Positions 7,110 to 12,425 of a stretch of 16,527 nucleotides of DNA are shown here, one piece after another. The notes under the pieces were generated by a model, which did no database searches, was not told the DNA's origin, and saw nothing but the letters and a program-made list of their open reading frames with translations. This stretch comes from JAAEQG01 sp023133475 (GTDB lineage Bacteria; Planctomycetota; Phycisphaerae; UBA1845), in NCBI GenBank assembly GCA_030631415.1, contig DAOVLE010000106.1, positions 1 to 16,527 on the forward strand. The letters run 5' to 3'. Numbering within the stretch: position 1 is the stretch's first letter; each line of letters starts with the position of its first letter. Position numbers and translations under genes: made by a program.

Positions 7110-7209
7110 TCTACTTTTTAGTTCCTTACAAAAGCGTCTCAATCCGGACTTTTCATACTGCCAGGAACAACACCCGAAGTCAATCAAAATGCGGAATGTC
7201 CCCTTTTCC
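7095..7209. mobile_element. MITE-like element with 16-17 base terminal inverted repeats
   Basis: The left end GGAAAAAGGGGACATTC (7095-7111) and right end GAATGTCCCCTTTTCC (7194-7209) are reverse complements apart from one T in the homopolymer. The 83-base interior encodes nothing recognisable and there is no transposase. The left end contains the ATG of the cation-transporter gene. It lies in the divergent region between that gene and the zinc-ribbon gene starting at 7284. No clear target duplication was seen. Confidence 0.6.
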
Positions 7210-7283
7210 CCAAGCATATGACTGAAGAGTTACATCGGTTATTATGCAGGCTGGTAGTTTTCGCTACGGATGAGGAGTGACTG

Positions 7284-7772
7284 GTGGCTTTTGAAACCTC
7301 TTATCTCGAGCACATGTTGGGCGATGAGTGGAATGAAGCACTGCCGCCCATATGTCTGGAATGCGGGTATGACCTGACCGGCTTACCCAGTAACCGCTGC
7401 CCGGAATGCGGGCATGTTTTTATTCGCAAAGAGGTGCAACGCCAGGCTCGTGATATGCGGAACCAGTTCCGACAGTTGCGGAACTGCAACGATCTACTGC
7501 GTTTTGGATGGTGCCTCGGGCTGGGGGCTGGTGGAGCCATGGTGTTGCTGGGGCTGCTGGAGATGTGGCATCCTGGTTTCGTGAGCATAGCCGGCGTCAT
7601 CGGCCTGCTGGCAGGTTTCCCGACGCTGGGGCTAGGCATGCAAGTGTTGCGGGTGATGCGTTTGCCGGCGTGGGCACGCCGGCAGATGGATAACGCCCCA
7701 GAGGTTTACAAGGGCGTCTCGTTGGCGATACTGGGGGCTGCGATGCTGGTTACCGGGGTATTGCTCTGTTGA
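7284..7772 (+). CDS. Zinc-ribbon membrane protein
   Basis: The 162-residue product begins with a four-cysteine zinc ribbon, C24, C27, C39 and C42 (CLECGYDLTGLP ... RCPECG), a motif common in small planctomycete membrane proteins. After a basic, arginine/glutamine-rich helix (about 48-70) come three hydrophobic segments, about 75-95, 98-122 and 143-161. It starts at GTG 7284, chosen because GAGGAG (7272-7277) lies six bases upstream. Function is unknown; the ribbon likely binds zinc on the cytoplasmic side. A paralogous ribbon with identical cysteine spacing opens the - strand gene at 8493-9479. A REP element separates it from the next + strand gene. Confidence 0.85.
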   Translation: MAFETSYLEHMLGDEWNEALPPICLECGYDLTGLPSNRCPECGHVFIRKEVQRQARDMRNQFRQLRNCNDLLRFGWCLGLGAGGAMVLLGLLEMWHPGFVSIAGVIGLLAGFPTLGLGMQVLRVMRLPAWARRQMDNAPEVYKGVSLAILGAAMLVTGVLLC

Positions 7773-7790
7773 GGTGGTGAACTGGCAAAC

Positions 7791-7847
7791 GTAGGGCGGG
7801 TTCCACCCGCCACGGCAGGCGAGGAAGGCGGGTGGAACCCGCCCTAC
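7791..7847. repeat. 57-base paired REP element (BIME)
   Basis: Same length and ends as 4809-4865 (GTAGGGCGGG ... CCCGCCCTAC) with perfect 21-base inverted arms and a different 15-base spacer. It lies 18 bases after one stop codon and 23 bases before the next start codon, between two same-strand genes, so it could modulate transcript stability or termination between them. Confidence 0.88.
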
Positions 7848-7870
7848 AAGGATTGCAAAGGACGCCTGAG

Positions 7871-8578
7871 ATGATGGCAACAACAACCAATCATGTTCCC
7901 GAGGGCATGCCTGAGCGATCCCGGGCACGGGTGAGATGGGGCGTTGCTCTGGGAGTTTTGGTGGCGTTCCCTTTGAGCTATTTGCTCGCCTATGCCGCTT
8001 TTCTGATGGCAATGCTGGGATTGTTTTTCTTTGTCCTGTTCGGGCTGGTTATCGGGGCAGCCATGTTCCGCGTCTGGGTCCCACTGCGACCGCTGACGCC
8101 CGCTACAATCAAGCTGGGGGTTGCCGTGGTGGTGTTGATGGGGTGGGGCGGTGCGCTGGTGTGGGAGGGGGTCACTTTCCCGGCAGACGTCGCCAAGGAA
8201 GCTATCAAGCAGGTGATCAAAGCCCCGGGCAAGACCGGGCACGACGTGCGGGCTGACGCTGCCCAGTCCACCCGCGAGTACTTGGCCCGCGAGTATCCGC
8301 CCGGCGGGGTGGTCGGGTACTGGCGCTGGGCAATGGATAAAAAAACCATCGAGATCCCCATAACAGGGCAGGCTCGCCCCAAACCTATTTGCTATAACAA
8401 CAATGGGTGGATGTTCATCCTGCGGGTGTTTTTGTGTGGTGTGGCGTTGACGCTGGCGGTTTACTCGATGGTGGCTCCGTTGGCCAAGGAGCCTACCAGC
8501 CCAACTCCAACTGCGGAACCAGCAGACGCATCCCGAAGTACAGCCCAGTGCACAGAACGACAACCCACCAAAGGATAA
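7871..8578 (+). CDS. Hypothetical multi-pass membrane protein
   Basis: No family is recognised. The 235-residue product has hydrophobic segments at about 22-42, 43-66, 82-98 and 183-203, with a loop of some 85 residues between the third and fourth (includes REYPPGGVVGYWRWAMDKKT), probably outside the cytoplasm, and a low-complexity Thr/Pro/Ala tail. ATG 7871 (followed directly by another ATG) is preferred because AAAGGA (7857-7862) lies eight bases upstream; an in-frame GTG at 7832 would start inside the REP element. Its last 86 bases overlap the 3' end of the convergent gene at 8493-9479. It may be co-transcribed with the zinc-ribbon gene before it. Confidence 0.75.
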   Translation: MMATTTNHVPEGMPERSRARVRWGVALGVLVAFPLSYLLAYAAFLMAMLGLFFFVLFGLVIGAAMFRVWVPLRPLTPATIKLGVAVVVLMGWGGALVWEGVTFPADVAKEAIKQVIKAPGKTGHDVRADAAQSTREYLAREYPPGGVVGYWRWAMDKKTIEIPITGQARPKPICYNNNGWMFILRVFLCGVALTLAVYSMVAPLAKEPTSPTPTAEPADASRSTAQCTERQPTKG

Positions 8579-9479
8579 TCAGCGGATTCCAGAGGGCAAA
8601 AAAGACCACCACCCGCATGCGCACAGCTATGGGTGCGGCGGTTGCCACCCGGATCAGCCCGAAACCGTAACCGAAGACGGAAATCGCCGCCGGCACCACC
8701 GCCAGAGCAAAGATCACCGCCGGAGGGATGCTCACAGGCCAACGGGCAGCCGCACTGATGTCGGGCAACATACGCAATGATGCGATTGCCGCCACGGGGA
8801 ACAGGGGGGCCAACCACGCCGCACCATAATGCAAGGCGGCTTCGAGCCGCCCCTGATGCCGATACTTAGGCCCCAGGGCGAGCTGGGCGCCTGCGCGTTG
8901 GCAGGCAAGGATGATCCAGGATATTACGATCATCCCCACAAAAGTGCCCGCGGCGGCGAGGATCGTTTGTGTGGGATTCCACCACACATCGGTGGGGACT
9001 GCTCTGCCCCGGTAAGGGGGCGGCGGGTCAGCCCCCGCCAGATGATACCATCCGCGGCCGCCGGGCGTGGGCGCCGGCGAGGTCACGTCCGTCGGGGCGT
9101 TGGTCACGGTGTGCCAGCCGACCAGCCCCACTTGCAACAACATCGCCGCGGAGGATAACAGCATAATCATCCAGAAGACAAACCTTCGCGACGCCGATGA
9201 GCGGGGCAGCAATGCCAAATGCGCCAACCGTTGGGAACTGGCACCGCAAACCCACCAGCACGTCTGGGCCAATGCCCTGGCCCCAAAGGCTTTCGACAGG
9301 CCATAGGGCGTCTTGTCAGCCACCTCCTGATGGGGCACTGAGAAACGGTGCCCACAGAGCGGGCAGCGAACCGGGTGAACCTCGAACAAAGGCTGACCGC
9401 AAGAGGGACAGCGGGTGTTGACGGGTTTGCCTGAAGATGGGTCAATGGGTGTTTGGGGCATCGTTGGCATGGCGGGCAT
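8493..9479 (-). CDS. Zinc-ribbon multi-pass membrane protein
   Basis: The 328-residue product starts with a Met/Pro-rich leader and a zinc ribbon with C24, C27, C39 and C42 (CPSCGQPLFEV ... CPLCG), the same spacing as the gene at 7284. A linker leads to about five hydrophobic segments, near 100-122, 172-193, 220-238, 250-275 and 290-315, with a Pro/Gly-rich loop (PPPPYRGRAVPTDVWW) between the first two. The membrane part resembles the YIP1-like style of planctomycete hypotheticals, but I cannot assign it to a family. Start choice among clustered in-frame codons (GTG 9482, ATG 9479, ATG 9470) is uncertain; GGGTGGG upstream fits 9479 or 9470. The 3' end overlaps the convergent + strand gene by 86 bases. 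Confidence 0.8.
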   Translation of the reverse strand: MPAMPTMPQTPIDPSSGKPVNTRCPSCGQPLFEVHPVRCPLCGHRFSVPHQEVADKTPYGLSKAFGARALAQTCWWVCGASSQRLAHLALLPRSSASRRFVFWMIMLLSSAAMLLQVGLVGWHTVTNAPTDVTSPAPTPGGRGWYHLAGADPPPPYRGRAVPTDVWWNPTQTILAAAGTFVGMIVISWIILACQRAGAQLALGPKYRHQGRLEAALHYGAAWLAPLFPVAAIASLRMLPDISAAARWPVSIPPAVIFALAVVPAAISVFGYGFGLIRVATAAPIAVRMRVVVFFALWNPLIILWWVVVLCTGLYFGMRLLVPQLELGW

Positions 9480-9496
9480 CACCCACCCATCGTTTT

Positions 9497-9550
9497 AGTC
9501 CAAAGTCCAAGGTCCAAAGTCCAAGGTCCAAAGTCCAAGGTCCAAAGTCC
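9497..9550. repeat. AAAGTCC/AAGGTCC heptamer array
   Basis: Seven 7-base units alternate strictly between AAAGTCC and AAGGTCC from 9502, preceded by a partial unit. The strict alternation suggests a 14-base higher-order unit. The array is the outer flank of inverted island copy A and starts 15-18 bases from the start codon of the zinc-ribbon gene on the - strand. Confidence 0.92.
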
Positions 9551-9667
9551 AAAATTGGTGGCACCGGCGTCCTCGCCGGTGAAGGTAGGGCGGGTTCCAC
9601 CCGCCGCGTCCCCCCAAAGCGGGTTTTACCCGCTGCATCTCGGAAGGCGGGTGAAACCCGCCCTACA
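9551..9667 (+). repeat. Inverted repeat core, copy A
   Basis: This 117-base segment recurs as its reverse complement at 11935-12051 with only two differences. It contains a perfect 8-bp hairpin (CACCGGCG TCCT CGCCGGTG, 9562-9581) and an 82-base paired REP element. Its flanks are also matched: AAAGTCC-type repeats outside and TTGCCT-type repeats inside. The 300-base gap between 9483 and 9782 consists wholly of this island. Confidence 0.95.
9585..9666. repeat. 82-base paired REP element (BIME) in copy A
   Basis: Begins GTAGGGCGGG and ends CCCGCCCTAC like the 57-base elements, but the spacer contains a further hairpin, AGCGGGT/ACCCGCT around TT. Each outer half can also fold alone as a GGCGGGT/ACCCGCC hairpin. 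The second 82-base copy is at 11936-12017. Confidence 0.88.
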
Positions 9668-9668
9668 T

Positions 9669-9714
9669 GCTCCCCTTCGGGTCGCCGCTAAACGCTACGG
9701 ATTTGTCGCCGCTA
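9669..9714. repeat. 46-base dispersed repeat module, copy 2
   Basis: Matches 6103-6148 at 45 of 46 positions. It is inserted between the REP element and the TTGCCT tract of copy A and is absent from the equivalent place in copy B, so it behaves as a separately moving module. Confidence 0.85.
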
Positions 9715-9727
9715 CATACCCCCGCCG

Positions 9728-9784
9728 CCTTGTTGCCTTGTTGCCTCGTTGCCTTGTTGCCTTTTCCCTCTTGCCTCTTGCCTC
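9728..9784. repeat. TTGCCTTG / CTTGCCT tandem tract
   Basis: Starts with 8-base TTGCCTTG-like units and changes to 7-base CTTGCCT units. The stop codon of the lipoprotein gene (TGA, complement of 9783-9785) lies at its edge, so the gene's 3' end is fused to the repeat. The same tract in inverse orientation is at 11871-11928. Confidence 0.85.
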
Positions 9785-10319
9785 ATTCCTCTTCCACCGA
9801 CAGCGTGCCCACCTCCAGGACGTCAATGGGCGGCGCCAGTCCTCCGGGAAGCGGGGTGGGGTCGTGATCGTACCCCAACGCCTGGCGACTCAACACCCCG
9901 TCGCTGCCCATCACGGTGAACGGCGGTGTCACTACAACGCTCACAGGCCAACCCATCATGTTCAACAGAGATCGGCCCAACCCGTATGGAAACGCGAGGT
10001 AGTCTTCCTCGGTCCAGGCGAATTGGCGGTCCATGCTGCCCTTGTCCACAAAGGGGTCTTCCCACCACAGCGGCCAATGCGTAACCGTCCCATCCTGAGC
10101 ACAGGCATGGGCGGGCTCGAATCCGCGTGTGCGCATGACCGGTGCAGCCCCAGCCTGGCGAACGCCGACAATCGAAGCCGTGGTCACCTCGTCGGTGGCG
10201 GGCACGTCATCCACGAAAGGGTTGATCATCTCACTGCACCCGCCGGCAATCAGAATGGGCGCCACCATCAGACACCCAATCTGCCAAACCTTACAAATCC
10301 GTCGGATAGTCGATCTCAT
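9783..10319 (-). CDS. Small putative lipoprotein, coupled to guaB
   Basis: No family is recognised. The 178-residue product opens with MRSTIRRICK, a hydrophobic segment (residues 11-24) and AGGC with C28, a plausible lipobox, so it is probably a lipidated exported protein. The mature part is Pro/Asp/Trp-rich, with HWPLWWEDPF and GWPVSVVVTPPF and no catalytic motif. ATG 10319 lies within the end of guaB, giving a 29-base overlap that suggests coupled translation; earlier in-frame ATGs (10349, 10373) would add a basic extension before the signal. The 3' end runs into a TTGCCT repeat tract. The pairing with guaB is unusual, and no functional link to purine metabolism can be drawn. Confidence 0.75.
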   Translation of the reverse strand: MRSTIRRICKVWQIGCLMVAPILIAGGCSEMINPFVDDVPATDEVTTASIVGVRQAGAAPVMRTRGFEPAHACAQDGTVTHWPLWWEDPFVDKGSMDRQFAWTEEDYLAFPYGLGRSLLNMMGWPVSVVVTPPFTVMGSDGVLSRQALGYDHDPTPLPGGLAPPIDVLEVGTLSVEEE

Positions 10320-11790
10320 AGTTCGGCGATTCTTTCGTAATGGTGACATCGTGCGGATGCGACTCCGTGACACCCGCGGCGGTCACCCGACAAAACTTAG
10401 CATTTTGACGCAGATCGTCAACGGTGCGGGCTCCGCAATAGCTCATCCCAGCCCGCAACCCGCCGACCAGTTGGAAAAGATAATCCGCCAGCGGGCCACG
10501 CCAGGGCACCATGGCTTCGACACCCTCGGGGACCAGCTTTGCACGGGAGGCGAGGATTTTTTGGCCATAGCGGTCGCCTGACCCCCTCAGCAAAGCCGCC
10601 ATGGACCCCATCCCGCGATAGGTCTTGAAGCGTCGCCCTTGCCAGGTGATGGCCTCCCCGGGCGATTCGTCCACCCCGGCGAACAACGAACCGATCATGA
10701 CACAATGGGCTCCGGCGGCGACGGCTTTGGTGATGTCGCCGCTACGCCGGATGCCGCCGTCGGCAATCACCACAACGTCGGAGGAAGCCGCCACCCGGCA
10801 TACGTCCATGATCGCCGTCAACTGTGGGACGCCGCAACCGGAGATAACGCGGGTGGTGCAAATGCTCCCAGGCCCCACCCCGACTTTGACGGCATCGGCG
10901 CCGGCTTCGATCAGGCTTTTGGCAGCCTCGCCGCCGGCAATGTTGCCGGCGATGATATCCACGTCGTGCCGGCTGCGTAGGGTCTTGACCGTTTCGATCG
11001 CATTGGTGCTGTGCCCGTGGGCGGTGTCCACCACAATGACGTCCACGTCGTGAGCCAGGAGAGCTTCAACCCGTTCATAATCGTGAACGCCCACCGCCGC
11101 CCCGACGCGAAGCCGCCCACGCTCGTCCTTGCAACTACGGTCGAACTCGCGGTTCCGCTCGACGTCACGCATGGTGATCAACCCTGCCAACCGCCCGCCG
11201 TTGTTCACCAGCAAGAGCTTCTCCACCTTGGCGGAGGTGAGAATGCGCTCCGCGTCTTCCAGGGTGGTTCCCGGCGGGCCGGTGACCAGGTTCTCCGAGG
11301 TCATCACCGCGCGGATTTGCAGGTCCGCGGACTCCACGAACTTGAGGTCTCGCCGGGTGATGATACCCACCAGGTGCCCGTCATCCTGCACGATGGGGAC
11401 CCCGGAGATGTTGTGCTGCTTCATCACCTCCTGAGCCGTCGCCACGGGGTGGTCGGGGCTGAGTGTGACCGGATCGAGAATGACACCGCTCTCGCTGCGT
11501 TTGACCTTACGCACCTCGCGGCATTGCTCCTCGATGCTGAGGTTCTTGTGGATCACCCCGAACCCGCCTTCCTGGGCGATGGCGATGGCCAACGCGGACT
11601 CCGTCACCGTGTCCATGGCGGCGGAGACCAGCGGAATGTTCAGCTTGATACGGCGGGTCAGGCGGGTTTCGACGTTCACCTCGTCCGGCAGCACGTCGGA
11701 ACACTGGGGCATCAGCAATACGTCGTCGAAAGTGATCGATTCGGGGAATCGCAACTGGTCGGCCGGCGGTAGGGCGGAATCGCTCATCAT
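10291..11790 (-). CDS. guaB: IMP dehydrogenase (GuaB)
   Basis: IMP dehydrogenase oxidises IMP to XMP with NAD+, the first committed step of GTP synthesis, in the cytoplasm. The 499-residue product matches the usual bacterial length. The (beta/alpha)8 barrel is split by two CBS domains (about 103-150 and 163-212), which bind adenine nucleotides as regulators. The active-site loop GPGSICTTR carries catalytic C311; DTAHGHS (255-261), IADGGIR (342-348), GMGSMAAL and the flap R407-Y408 (GSGDRYGQ) are present, so the enzyme looks intact. I start at ATG 11790 (MMSDSALPP, second ATG 11787); the frame stays open to 11922, but that part is repeat-encoded (LASCLLPLAS) and unlike IMPDH. A candidate promoter lies at 11833-11861. 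The gene is bracketed by the inverted repeat islands. Confidence 0.97.
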   Translation of the reverse strand: MMSDSALPPADQLRFPESITFDDVLLMPQCSDVLPDEVNVETRLTRRIKLNIPLVSAAMDTVTESALAIAIAQEGGFGVIHKNLSIEEQCREVRKVKRSESGVILDPVTLSPDHPVATAQEVMKQHNISGVPIVQDDGHLVGIITRRDLKFVESADLQIRAVMTSENLVTGPPGTTLEDAERILTSAKVEKLLLVNNGGRLAGLITMRDVERNREFDRSCKDERGRLRVGAAVGVHDYERVEALLAHDVDVIVVDTAHGHSTNAIETVKTLRSRHDVDIIAGNIAGGEAAKSLIEAGADAVKVGVGPGSICTTRVISGCGVPQLTAIMDVCRVAASSDVVVIADGGIRRSGDITKAVAAGAHCVMIGSLFAGVDESPGEAITWQGRRFKTYRGMGSMAALLRGSGDRYGQKILASRAKLVPEGVEAMVPWRGPLADYLFQLVGGLRAGMSYCGARTVDDLRQNAKFCRVTAAGVTESHPHDVTITKESPNYEIDYPTDL

Positions 11791-11832
11791 AGGTAACACA
11801 CATCCTATCCCTAGGACACAATAGAGACCATT

Positions 11833-11861
11833 TGAATATAGGACATCCCAAGTCTCGTCAA
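11833..11861 (-). promoter_or_regulatory. Candidate guaB promoter
   Basis: On the - strand TTGACG (11861-11856) is followed after 17 bases by TATTCA (11838-11833); TATATT at a 15-base spacing overlaps it. It is 43 bases upstream of the guaB ATG and next to the GGCAAGA array, so it would be the first sequence inside the repeat island. Motif match only. Confidence 0.4.
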
Positions 11862-11870
11862 GTCGCGGGG

Positions 11871-11928
11871 AAGAGGCAAGAGGCAAGAGGCAAGAGGCAA
11901 GAGGGAAAAGGCAACAAGGCAACGAGGC
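11871..11928. repeat. GGCAAGA heptamer array (inner flank of copy B)
   Basis: Four to five 7-base GGCAAGA units followed by GGCAACAA-like 8-base units. It is the reverse complement of the tract at 9728-9784. The frame of guaB extends through it, but the peptide it would encode is low-complexity and not IMPDH-like. Confidence 0.85.
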
Positions 11929-11934
11929 GGCACG

Positions 11935-12051
11935 TGTAGGGCGGGTTTCACCCGCCTTCCGGGATACAGCGGGTAAAACCCGCTTTGGGGGGACGCGGCG
12001 GGTGGAACCCGCCCTACCTTCACCGGCGAGGACGCCGGTGCCACCAATTTT
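11935..12051 (-). repeat. Inverted repeat core, copy B, with 82-base BIME
   Basis: Reverse complement of 9551-9667 with 115 of 117 matches (differences in GCATCTCGG versus GTATCCCGG). It includes the second 82-base paired REP element (11936-12017) and the CACCGGCG/CGCCGGTG hairpin. It lies between the promoter side of guaB and the large secreted-protein gene. Read on the + strand the hairpin is followed by CCACCAATTTT, a weak terminator-like ending. Confidence 0.95.
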
Positions 12052-12086
12052 GGACCTTGGACCTTGGACTTTGGACTTTGGACTTT
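12052..12086. repeat. GGACCTT/GGACTTT heptamer array (outer flank of copy B)
   Basis: Five 7-base units: two GGACCTT then three GGACTTT. These are the complements of the AAGGTCC and AAAGTCC units at 9497-9550, but blocked rather than alternating, so the two arrays have diverged in unit order since duplication. Confidence 0.9.
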
Positions 12087-12098
12087 TAAGAGTGTGTC

Positions 12099-12169
12099 GG
12101 TCCGGGACCCCAAAGAAGAAGGGTCATACCCGACTCCGGTCCTCCGGTTGCCAAACCGGAATTCTTCTT
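12099..12169. other. Cluster of short hairpins upstream of the surface-protein gene
   Basis: Three local hairpins occur in 61 bases: GGTC CGG GACC (12099-12109), GGGT CAT ACCC (12121-12131) and CCGGTT GCCA AACCGG (12144-12159). The last two are enclosed by CAAAGAAGAA (12111-12120) and TTCTTCTTG (12162-12170), which can pair with one bulge, giving a possible multibranched structure. Whether it acts as RNA is unknown. Confidence 0.35.
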
Positions 12170-12425
12170 GCAAACCCGCCCGGGAAGGGGTAGACTAGGT
12201 TTCTCAATTTGGTGGAGCGATTCATCGAATCAGCTTTTTTGTTGCGCAATGAATGAGAAAAATGGCAGGAACGGTGCTCTTCTTTATCTGTTTCTATAGT
12301 TATGCCGCGAATCAGGCACATAGTCGGCAGGTAATCACGGCCCCTGAAGGCGGCAAACAACGTTCCATGGGTTACACAAATCAAGTATTTTTTAGCAAAC
12401 CTTACAAAAAGGAGGATGGGAACAA
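12170..12425 (+). other. AT-richer leader of the giant surface-protein gene
   Basis: No gene is supported in these 256 bases. They are visibly richer in A and T than their surroundings, as expected for a promoter/leader region. The only firm element is the ribosome-binding site AAAGGAGG (12408-12415), ten bases before ATG 12426. No promoter pair stood out clearly enough to report. Confidence 0.5.

Noticed and set aside
9497..9550. Regularly spaced repeats that might suggest a CRISPR array
   Set aside because: Units are 7 bases with no unique spacers of 25-40 bases, and no cas gene is present; the same holds for the other arrays.
11791..11922. 44-residue N-terminal extension of GuaB
   Set aside because: It is encoded by the GGCAAGA repeat and the promoter-like region, is Leu/Ser/Cys low-complexity, and IMP dehydrogenases of normal length start near MMSDSALPP.
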